From the NCBI GenBank assembly GCA_019671135.1, contig JAHRHY010000020.1:62001-126000 (forward strand): DNA of 64,000 nt. The letters run 5' to 3'. Both the position numbers and the translations under genes were made by a program. Below, one piece after another: positions 53,590-62,825 of this stretch. This DNA is from Linnemannia hyalina (lineage: Eukaryota > Mortierellomycota > Mortierellomycetes > Mortierellales > Mortierellaceae). Under the pieces are notes generated by a model. That model ran no database searches. It was not told the origin of the DNA and was given only the letters and a program-made list of their open reading frames with translations. The number at the start of each line of letters is the position of its first letter. The first letter of the stretch is position 1.

Positions 53590-54584
53590 AGTCGACCATC
53601 GAAAAGAACGAGATGAAAGAAAGGCTGTCGCCAACTGGGGCCCGTTCGCACGCATACCACGCCCCACGACGCAGCTTGGAGGGTATATGATAACGATTAT
53701 TCTCCTTCACAAGTTCGAGAATAGATCCAGCCGCATGATTCCTTGATGCCGAGTCAGGTGTGGATGGGTCGGGGAGGTCCATGAACAGCAGACTGGGTCG
53801 GGTTTCTGGTGCTTTCCGATTCCGCGACGCCATGCTCGTGGCAATCCCCTGATAGCTCCAGTAGTAACTGGAAGACAGCCTTGGCCTCTCACAAACGCGT
53901 TAAGAAAGTCGGCAATTGGTCCTGGTGCAAAGAATTTGTCCGTGATCCTTTTGATATCAGCATGGAGGTCGCCTAGTATCATAAAAGAAAGGGCAGGGTA
54001 TGAGACAACTGAATGCTAGAAAATCAAAACGCATACAAAGGGACACGCAATGGTGCTTACCAGGCAGTGGCGTGCCAGGACGAGAACCATCCGACAGAGA
54101 GCCAGGGAGGGGAGTCAAGGCTCGGTGCATGGACTACAACAGCGCAAATGAATAAGTGCATTAGGTTAGTACATGTACCATCAACAAGTTCATGTGCTTG
54201 GTGTGAATGAAAGCAACGCGTGTGTGCATTACCTGGCGGGGGTCGCTGGACGATGATGTGAACCGTCTCGTCTGGAATATCCTTGGAAAACACTTTCGAG
54301 AGACGAGTCGCTGGGCCGAGCCGAGTTTCTTCTTGTCCTTGTTGGTGACATTGTCAAGCAGGACGGGGAGTTCGTCGTTGTCCATGAAGATTGGGATTGA
54401 AACACGCTAGATGCTAGATGGTGAGATCAGCAGCAGCGACATCGTCAAAGCGAGGAATCTTCTTGTCCTTGATGAGGTTCTTGAGGTCATCGACAGTGTC
54501 GGTTGAGGGAATCGTGACAGAAAACTCGTTGGATGTGCCCTCTCCATCGACAAGACAGAACAGGTTCAGGAGGTTGTTGGTCAT
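53590..54584 (-). pseudogene. Crinkler header plus middle domain, locus B
   Basis: Minus strand starts MTNNLLNLFCLVDGEGTSN (54584), the ubiquitin-like CRN header, continuing with TVDDLKNLIKDKKIPRFDD. The second header half ends with DETVHIIVQRPPP (about 54240) just before an intron donor. A Pro/Ser-rich linker exon follows (about 54060-54130), then the middle domain GDLHADIKRITDKFF...LPVTTGAIRGLP (53975-53840). Lesions: a small insertion with stops near 54413, a 5-bp tandem duplication CCGAG (54316-54325), and a frameshift near 53830. The NTPase and nuclease parts are missing. It shows the header that locus A has lost. Confidence 0.75.
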
Positions 54585-54773
54585 GATGTTATGAAGCATC
54601 AAAGGAAAAGAAAGTGGAGGGGAAGAAAGTGAGGGCTGTAAAGAGAGTGAGGTTGTAGAGAGGTGTAGAGAAGGTGAAGGATCAAAGAAAGAAAAAGAAA
54701 AAAAAAATAAAGGCAGGGGATGTAAAGAGGGAGGGTTGCTATGATAGAAGAGTGAGGGGCAAAGGAATTTTTT

Positions 54774-55801
54774 TTATATAGGCTTAATTAGCCTTGATCG
54801 AATTATTTTGTGCTTTGGTTTTATGAAATGCAGAATAGTTTGATTTCCATCTTCACCCTGTCCCATTGTTGGGGTTTGTTTTGGTGGGGACGGGGCAAGG
54901 AGAAGGTCGCCAGGTGGTCGGTGAGATCCTTGATAAGGTCGTTGTTGTTGAGGAGCTGGGTATTCATTCGCCATATCCCTCGACCTGTCACGGGGACGGA
55001 GGCTGAGGAGAGTGTCAGTAGCAGCATGTCGTGATCCGAGAAAGGAGATGCACAGGAATTGGATAGAGGAAACAATGTAGTCGATGGTATGGCGGGCTTT
55101 GTTCCCTGCAGGGGTGCAGGTGGGCTTGGGGTTGGTATGGAATGGGGCGATGCAGTCTACGAGATGAGTATCAACCCAGTCATGAAACAAGGGATAGGGT
55201 TGAGGGTGAGTGTAGTGTATGTAGTTAAGATCGCCTAAAAGAAAGGCCTTTGGGGGAGGGGAGAGAAAGAAAGGGAGAGAGAGGCAGTTCAGCATGAATA
55301 GCCTTCGTGCTGTCCTGTTGGCCGGGGTATACATGATACAGAAGGTGGCCATAAAGGAAGAAGATGAAGTGACGGCGGTAACAATAATAACTGATAATCC
55401 GTCGATGAAAGGGGAGCAAACTGCTTGTCGCCGACGGTGATGGGGTTGGTAGAGATAGCCGTAGCATCCAGAGATTCATGGTACACAATCTCGATACGGT
55501 GGTGGACATTATTAGCGCAAGGGAAGGACATGTTGCTGAGAACATGGAGAGGTGCTATGTCATCATGGGCTTTGAACAGAGCTGCGTGGGTGGATCCGAC
55601 TGCATCCGAAAACGCGCCAGAAGAAATAATTTGGGGGACAAATGTATGCAAAACAGCTCTTGGGTTCACCAGGTCGCGCAGACGAGCTCCCTTTGGCGCA
55701 AGAGCGGCGGCAGCAAGGTGACCCTCTTTGGGGTCGGTGATCACTGAGTGAATTTGTACCATGGAGGCATAGGAGAGTTTCCAGGCGGCAACAACAGCCA
55801 T
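54774..55801 (-). pseudogene. LINE-type non-LTR retrotransposon 5' fragment
   Basis: Minus strand: 55801 onward reads MAVVAAWKLSYASM..., an ORF start typical of fungal LINE proteins. Downstream is an apurinic-like endonuclease remnant with LLGDLN (Asn), TIDYIV and SDHDMLLLTL (Asp-His) blocks, then GRGIWRMN, which in LINEs precedes the RT domain. Frameshifts separate these blocks, and the reverse transcriptase is missing. Survival of the 5' rather than the 3' part is unusual for LINEs and implies later deletion or rearrangement. Confidence 0.65.
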
Positions 55802-56168
55802 TTAGTTGGAGAAGAAAGTATTTAAGGGGTACGTTTTCATATCTTACAAATGAGGCAATGACTCAAAGACGTCATTGGGGTGTGGGGATTGAGTGTCCGC
55901 AATGTCCTTGGATAACAGAATAAGAGCTGACGCCAAAACAGTGCGCAGAAGACACAAGGTGCGCCCAAGACGAGTATAAAACGCCCACATGAATGCGAGC
56001 TCACCCTTTACCCTTTTCCGCCTTTCACCCTTTCCTCTTGCAAGTACGCTTTACCTGCCCTTCTCCCACAGGGCTTCAACTCTTCCCGCTGCTGATTCAA
56101 CACTTTATCGCCATAAACCCGCCGCTCTCCCCTTCTCCCCCCTAGTTCGACACCTACTAGTAGCCGTC

Positions 56169-57136
56169 ATGAGTCTCTTCGATAACCTCATAGAGCCATG
56201 GGTCTTCATGTGGCTTTCGCTCTCGCATGCCCCTGCCACCATCCGAGCGCTTGTCGCCACCAAGGACTATGGCACACTATTTTCCCCTTCAGGCTTTCGT
56301 GAAGCTCTCTTTGGCACATTATGGGCGACCATCGGCCCGAATATCAAAGCCAAGCATGAGGAACGTGTCACTGCCCTCCTGGAGGGGCGCATCAAGGGTG
56401 GTTGCATCCAGGACGAGGTCGTAAGCACACCCATCCATGGAACCGTGCTTGAGATTGGTGCAGGAAGCGGTATGTGGGTAGACATCTTGGCCCGTTTTAG
56501 TAGCAACGTCAATGCTGTTGGGGGACTCTACAACAGGAAGAACACTGGCCATGGTATCACCAAGATCTATGGTATTGAGCCAAATCCCATCTCAGCCAAG
56601 GCGCTGCAGGAGCGTGTTAACGAGGTCGGTCTGCAGGATATTTACCATGTCATTCCTGTCGGCATCGAATCCGTTAACGACCCATCTGTCTGCGAGAGCA
56701 AGATCGAACCTGGCAGCGTCGATTGCATTTTTGGTATTACATGCCTGTGTAGTATCCCTGAGCCCGAGAAGAACATCCAGCTGCTGTACAATCTCCTCAA
56801 GCCAGGCGGTTACTGGTTCGTGAATGAGCACGTCAAGGTCTCACGTGGCAGCCCACTGCTGTGCTTCTATCAATGTAGGTATTGGTCTTTAGGATTTACC
56901 ATGGTATTGGTCTTGCTCTCTCGTCTTAGGACTTACCATAGTGACTAATCGGCTTGTTTCTCTTAGGGTTCTGTAACATCGGTTGGTCCTTTTTCATGGG
57001 CTCATGTCGCCTCTGCCGTGACACTGAAAAAAGCCTCAGGGCTGCAGGAGTTTGGCAGGAAATCGATCTTGCTCAACTTCCAGATCAGACTGGCTATGAG
57101 GTCATTCCTCATATTATCGGTACCTTGAAGAAATAA
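56169..57136 (+). CDS. METTL7-like S-adenosylmethionine methyltransferase, 291 aa
   Basis: Two exons (56169-56874 and 56967-57136) joined by a 92-bp intron, GTAGGT...CTCTTAG with a CTAAT branch point. The start is the ATG of MSLFDNLIEPWVFMW; an in-frame upstream ATG (55989) would add a low-complexity leader. SAM-binding motif I is VLEIGAGSGMW (about 97-107), the acidic loop after beta-2 is IYGIEPNP, and motifs II/III lie in SVDCIFGITCLCSIPEPEK and LLKPGGYWFVNEH. The C-terminal WSFFMGSCRLCRDTEKSL...AGVW matches the end of METTL7/thiol-methyltransferase-like proteins. The N-terminal hydrophobic segment could anchor it to ER or lipid-droplet membranes. Complete; substrate not predictable. Confidence 0.88.
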
Positions 57137-57605
57137 AATTGAGGGCATAGTAAAGGTTAGTCTCATTTGGGCTTCCTTTCAGCCACAATGAGCCACATCT
57201 TACTAGCTTGCGACGAGATCCTCTTCCTTCTTTTCATCTCACACATCCACTGCAACGCAACAGCAGCAGCATGTTGAAAAGACCCAGGTACAGGATCGCA
57301 TTCAGGACCATGAACGCGTTCATCAGTAACAGTAGCAGTAGCAGATGATCGAACTTGCTCATCTTTTCTCACAACAATCACAATTTGGGACACATTCTGC
57401 TGTAGTAGCGACCGCTTGGGAATCAGATTCTCAATTCCTTACAATCCCAAAACTCTCAAAACTCCCAAGTCTCCCAAGACTCCCAAGACTCGGTCCCCCT
57501 GGACAGGCCGGATAAGGCTACAGCTTAATGCAGCGCTCAACGAGGTTTTTTATGTCGTCTTTGTTGCCGCGTTTTCTAACCTGTCGATCTTCAATGTGGG
57601 ATAAC

Positions 57606-58538
57606 CTAGTCGAAAGGTGTAGGCGGGGTGGGCATCTTTAGCGTCGGCAAGCCTGACGTACTGTCCCAAAGGGAAGCCATTCCAGTGAACACTCTCTCTA
57701 ACCATCTCTTGACACTTTGAATTTGCTCCGCATAGGACACTTCTACCAACGCTATGGACACTCGTCTCTCCTCGAGTATGGCATGGAGTGACCTTCTCGG
57801 AAATGCCAAACCCTTTCTTGTCGGATCCTCAGCCAGAGCAACGATTGTCCGGAGAGCATTTCTTCAGTTCTCCAACGCAATCCTTACGTATAGGCTACCA
57901 ATACGATATCACCACAGCATAGCCATCGACAAAGTCGGCACGAGTGGCTTCCGTGGGATCGCCCTCAACTGCCTCTCCAAATCATTCATACCGTTGACTC
58001 GGTCCTGTTGTCCTTGAGAAACCATATCCGAGTTGAACGGGAAGTTACAGTGCACCACAAGAGTGTCTCCATAGACTTCATTGATTGTACGCCGGTTCTT
58101 GTTGATTCAGTTCTTGCTGTGGCAGTGTGTGATTACGAGCACAAAGTTGCGCTCTGTCCCATCGAAAGTTTCCTTAAACAGTTTAAAAAGTTCGACGTTC
58201 TCCTGAGTGGAGAGACGGCTCTTTTGGACCACAAAGGCGATATAGTGGAATCCGTACTCGCCTTCCTTGAGAACTCGGACCAGGAGCTGCGTTGCCGGGT
58301 CCACCATTCCAAGTCCCTGACCGCACAACTCTCCTAAATCGACAGTGTCACAGGCGGTCCAGTGGCGACCGTCAACGACTTGGACGTCGTAAGAGACACC
58401 CGCAGCGCTGTCACTGACCTCGCGGATATTTTTGGTGTAGAGGTCGCCCTGGACCAGCATGTTACATAGAGTGGATTTGCCACTTCCGGTCTTGCCGACG
58501 ACAATTATTTTTTGACTGGGTGCTGATAGCGGCGACAT
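57606..58538 (-). pseudogene. AIG1-like small GTPase, inactivated copy
   Basis: Starts MSPLSAPSQKIIVVGKTGSGKST (P-loop). It keeps YTKNIREVSDSAAG and a G4-like VITHC. The DTVGLGE switch block of the intact paralogue reads DTVDLGE here. TGA stops occur at about 58107 and again about 200 bp downstream, while the frame otherwise continues to 57606 with similarity to the intact copy at 61512-62264. Two nonsense changes and the altered G3 residue indicate a pseudogene. Confidence 0.75.
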
Positions 58539-59238
58539 GGTATCGAATGTTGGGAAGGAGGAGAAGAAAAGAAAGGTAAAGTGAAAACGAGTAAGGGAGT
58601 ATCGGTGAAAAACAAAAAAAAAACAAAGAGCAGATTGCTCAAACCTTTTATCGATCACAAGTTGCAGTCCTCGCCCACCCAGGCCTGGTGTGACGGCACA
58701 CTCTTAAAAGTGCATGAAATATTGCGGTGATAGGCATTGATATCTTTATTCTAAAGTCTGTATTCGATGATTCATGGCACTTGGTGAGACATTCAAGACA
58801 TTGTTGTAGTCACCGAGGATTATGTCGCTCATAACTCATCGTAGAAATGCACTCATCTGAAATGGACGCGAAGCTATAGATATCAAACAATGGAATATTG
58901 AAATGGAACTGTATTGGTAAGCTTTATTAATGGCCTCGTTCAGGAATTACCGCCGTGGGGTCTCACCCGTGATTGGCTGATCTTTACATGGGAATACGTT
59001 GAAGGATGAGGCGCCTCCTACAATCAATTTTCCACATGGCGATTAACAGGGTCCATGGTCTGACCGTAATATTCCTTCGCGTGGCGTGATTTGCAGGATG
59101 GTGATGTGAGGGCATGCTATTTATTCTTTTTATCAGTCCGAAGAAGTATCGGTGTCAACTGAATCATTAGAACGATCCGACCCAAATGTAATATTGAGAT
59201 AAGTTGTGTACTCATCCTAGACAACGGCCTTCTTCCAG
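58539..59238. other. Intergenic; nothing recognised
   Basis: Spacer between two GTPase loci, with short A-tracts and no coherent frame on either strand. Confidence 0.45.
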
Positions 59239-59861
59239 TCAAATCGTCCTCTTCCCCACATGCCCCTCCCTCAGCCAGCGCCCGGAAGAGATCGGCGGGG
59301 ATACTAGGCGCTTACTACTAGCCAGTGATCTTAGGACGTTTTTGTAACACACCTTCCACTTCTCTATCTCATTCCTGACCTTCCACTCTTTCTTGGCCGT
59401 CTTTCTCGCTTTCTTGGCCATTTTTCTCTCGTACTTGATCCTTTCTTGCGCTTCCTTTTGGAGTGTCAGCAAGTTGAGTTCGTCTGCCAACCTACTCCTC
59501 TTGTCCTCCAGTCCGCGAATCTCACTCGAGAACTTGTTGCATCGGTAGATGTAGGCCTTGGCATAAATGCTCCAGTAATCGTCTTCCGGGCATTTGAATG
59601 AAATGCTCCAGTAAGTTCACCCTGCTCCGCCGACTTCTTTAATGTAAGTGTTATAGCATTCATAATCGACCTTGCCAATGGTCCAGTAGAAGTGCATGGT
59701 AATCGTCCTTGCTTTTGCGTTTCGGAATAGTTTGGAGTCCTCGGAAAAATACTCTTCGTTCAAAAGTTCCAGGTCATACGTCTGGTACCCTCGAGGGACT
59801 GCGTGCATTCTTCGGTGAGGTGATCAAAGACGCCAAGAAGGGGTTGAAGGAAATAGAGGAA
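59239..59861 (-). pseudogene. Frameshifted C-terminal part of the large GTPase
   Basis: Pieces in two or more frames, including YDLELLNEEYFSEDSKLFRN (about 59790), FYWTIGKVDYECYN (about 59690), and a Lys/Arg-rich coiled coil ERIKYERKMAKKARKTAKKEWK (about 59440). They continue the protein encoded immediately upstream, which stops at 59862 after reading through GTC-rich repeats. They probably belonged to one gene. Confidence 0.45.
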
Positions 59862-60851
59862 TCACGGTGGGGGACGGATGGTGACGACGACGACGGCGAC
59901 AGCGACGACGACAGCGACGATGATAGGGACGATGTGGGATATTTCGAGCACAGATACGGCTATATTTCCAGAATGCGTAAAGCGCCTCTCACCGCGGAGC
60001 TTGAAGTTTTTCTTGAACCGGTGGTCGAATTCTCTCATCCGCGGGGTCTCGTTGATGTCGCGGGTTGCAATGAAGACAGACTCGTTGCTTATGCTCAAGT
60101 TGAGAATGTCGCGTATGATGTTGTTGGTGAGGCACATCCGAATAGGTCTGGTGGTATCCAAGTCGCAGTCGATCAGAAAATGACGCAAGTTGCTTCGACC
60201 CATAAGGCTTTCCACCAACTTTTGCCTCTCCCTCATATTGTTCCTGGATGTTTGGTTGTCTAGATGCAGGTCCTGATACTTGACTTTGGTGTGAACGAAC
60301 GCAAAGGCGGGTCGTAACTCGGGGAACATGTTGGCGTAGGTTTTCAGCGCTTCCTGGAGTTCCTGGGTTAACGGTTCGTTGCTGATGACAGTTAGGACGA
60401 GGTCGATGGATCCAGCGGCAACAACGGCGTCATAAATCCGAGAAAGGTGCAACTCGTCCCTGCCTTCCGTATCATTAAATCCAGGTGTATCAATGATCCG
60501 GAATGTAGTTCCAGAGGACGGGTACATTATCTCTGGCCGAACCATTTCGATCCAATTGCGCTCGTCCAGTTCGTCCTCATACTCCTTCATATCGCCCACG
60601 GCCATGAGCTGAGCAACGTCTGACGGAACCTCCTTTGGTGGCCATTTTGTTTGCACGACTTTGCACCGAGGTAGTTCAGTGACGATGGTCCAGTTGGTTG
60701 TGCAATCGGTGTGTGAAAGATTGGCGTTTCCTGTAAGCAATTTACAGACGCTGTAGTTGGGGTTTGCATACTTTTTCATGCCCTCGATCAATGTACTCTT
60801 TCCTGACTGTGTGTTTCCTATGACCAAAATATTCCGTTGAGAGTTTCGCAT
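59862..60851 (-). CDS. G-domain GTPase, 329 aa (C-terminus probably truncated)
   Basis: P-loop GNTQSGKST (about 12-20), switch II DTPGFNDT (about 125), and an FVHTK segment at the G4 position (about 187). Helical regions follow each motif as in AIG1-like/septin-related GTPases. The start MRNSQRNILVIG is preceded by an intron (60942 to 60864, GTACGT...CCATAG). The last ~35 residues are Val/Ala-rich and arise from a GTC/GTCGCT repeat (59885-59935), suggesting a frameshift in simple sequence; the true tail is probably in 59239-59861. Closest in the window to the gene at 62826. Function not established. Confidence 0.65.
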   Translation of the reverse strand: MRNSQRNILVIGNTQSGKSTLIEGMKKYANPNYSVCKLLTGNANLSHTDCTTNWTIVTELPRCKVVQTKWPPKEVPSDVAQLMAVGDMKEYEDELDERNWIEMVRPEIMYPSSGTTFRIIDTPGFNDTEGRDELHLSRIYDAVVAAGSIDLVLTVISNEPLTQELQEALKTYANMFPELRPAFAFVHTKVKYQDLHLDNQTSRNNMRERQKLVESLMGRSNLRHFLIDCDLDTTRPIRMCLTNNIIRDILNLSISNESVFIATRDINETPRMREFDHRFKKNFKLRGERRFTHSGNIAVSVLEISHIVPIIVAVVVAVAVVVVTIRPPP

Positions 60852-60942
60852 TGTCGGGTATCACTATGGGCAGGGGCAGGAAGAAGAATGGGTGAGCGAT
60901 GGAATATGAGAAGCGACTGTTCAATCGACATATGAGACGTAC

Positions 60943-61511
60943 CTGTTTTGAATCGGAATGGAGTGGGGAGTGAAGAAGAAGACAATTTTTCTTGTTTTAT
61001 TCCAGAGCATATTTTTTTTTTCGTTGCCAGACTGTAAAGAGTCGATCATGCGGAAGCTCATGAGCGATAAAAATAGCTTTTTTGATTTATTTATTGGCGA
61101 AGGCGACAGAAAATCGATTCCTGGTATGAGTTTTGCGGGACAGACGACAATAAACAGTATTCAAGGGAGCCCTGGAAGAAGACTCCTGAGCCTCCCATCA
61201 ACACCTCCATCGACACCTCCATCATCACACCCACGGTTAACACCAAACCACCACCGAACCACCCCTCGCCAGAAAGCATGGATAAGAGGGATCTTGTCTT
61301 GGCAATGAGGCGGGAACACTCAACTGTACTCTTGATATTGGTACCGCTAACGCCAATGCGAGGCAAACCTTGACAACAAAGCCGTTATTCGTGTACTTTC
61401 CTCATCACACCTCCATCCTTCTGATTTTCACGCATAGCCAGCACTGATATAGTTAATTCATTTTTTTTATTAATCGAGGCTAATAGTTACATCACAGAGT
61501 CTTTGTCGGTA
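60943..61511. other. Intergenic spacer
   Basis: No gene recognised. It carries Pro/Thr/Ser-coding CACC repeats at 61190-61260 and AT-rich flanks to both GTPase genes. Confidence 0.4.
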
Positions 61512-62264
61512 TCACCAACTGTAAACGTTCAGAAACGGAATCAAGACACTAAGAACAAGTTCCACAATACTCTTTCCAACCCTCAAAAACTCTTCCAAGC
61601 TGTTTGTAAACTTTTGCTGAACCACCACGGTGGCAGTCTCCTTGAAGGACAACTTGAGAACAATCGGTGACCTTGGCAGGGCTGCCAACTGTGCTTCAAA
61701 CTTTGGCAAGGAATCTAATCGCTCCTGCCTTCGGTACGAAATATCGTCAGCATCAAAAGGAAAATCGCAGGTGACGACGGGGATGTTGCCAAAAGTTTGG
61801 GTAATGATCTCTCGGTTGTTGGTGACCCACTTGGGGTTGGGGCAGTGGGTTACTACCAAGATAAAATTATCTTCGGCACCTTGGAAGGTCGCCTTGAATA
61901 GTTCAAAGAGTTCGTAGTGCTCCTTGGTCTGCAAGCGGTCCTGCTTGATCACGTAGGCAATATAGTGGAATCCGCGTTGGCCTTCTTCCAGGACGCGGAC
62001 GAGTAGTCGCATAGCAGGGTCTGCAGACTCGTTACTTTTTCCTTGCATCTCACCAAGGCCGACAGTGTCGCAAGCAGTCCAGTTGCGGCCATCGACGACC
62101 TTGACCTCGGATGTGACACTGGCAGCGCTGTCGCTGACTTCCCGGATGTTTTGAGTATAGAGATCGCCTTGGACGAGCATGTTGGTGAGGGAGGATTTGC
62201 CGGTGCCCATCTTTCCGACAAAGATGATTTTTTTGTTGTTGGGGAATTGTTCGTATGGAGCCAT
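61512..62264 (-). CDS. AIG1-like GTPase with C-terminal membrane anchor, 250 aa
   Basis: Starts MAPYEQFPNNKKIIFVGKMG. P-loop GKMGTGKSS, switch II DTVGLGE (about 72-79), G4-like VVTHC (about 137). The upstream in-frame ATG (62375) would add a leader without similarity to the paralogue. The C-terminal 20 residues (SIVELVLSVLIPFLNVYSW) form a hydrophobic segment suited to membrane anchoring, as in many GIMAP/AIG1 proteins. Intact, with a decayed paralogue at 57606-58538. It is transcribed divergently from the GTPase at 62826, sharing a 560-bp intergenic region. Confidence 0.82.
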   Translation of the reverse strand: MAPYEQFPNNKKIIFVGKMGTGKSSLTNMLVQGDLYTQNIREVSDSAASVTSEVKVVDGRNWTACDTVGLGEMQGKSNESADPAMRLLVRVLEEGQRGFHYIAYVIKQDRLQTKEHYELFELFKATFQGAEDNFILVVTHCPNPKWVTNNREIITQTFGNIPVVTCDFPFDADDISYRRQERLDSLPKFEAQLAALPRSPIVLKLSFKETATVVVQQKFTNSLEEFLRVGKSIVELVLSVLIPFLNVYSW

Positions 62265-62825
62265 GGCGGAAGTGTCAAAATACTGGAGTTGCTGTATGTG
62301 GAGGAAAGCGATGGGAGCGGTGGGGGGATTTAAGAGAAGAAGAGAGACTTGATTAAATTGCGACAAAGCCATCATTTTTATTCAAGGTTTGCATGATGGC
62401 AATGTTGATGGGGGAACGGCCTTACTGCTCTCAGATCTCTCTTTTCCTTGCTCCATCTTTTTTTTTTTTTATTTATTTTCTTGTCGCTGATGGCCAAGCC
62501 AGAGGCAAAAAATCAGCAGACAGTGTGCATTGGCGAAGCATGTATTTTTCCGACATTTTCTTTGATTCCCCGCGGAGCCCATGCCCACTTTGCCATTTGT
62601 CACGAGGTGATTTTCTCCTTGCTCTGAAAATGAAAAATCAGCAGAGCCCCTATCTCGACTCTCTCTTTTTGTCTGTTCTTTTCTTTCGCACTCGCACCAT
62701 TCTCTCACTCATCCCTTTCACCACTCTCAAGCACACTCACCTGTAAGTACCGTTTACCTCTAACTGACATACATGCCAATCAACAAATTCTCACAATTCA
62801 TCCCTGTCTGTCAATAGAAACAGTC

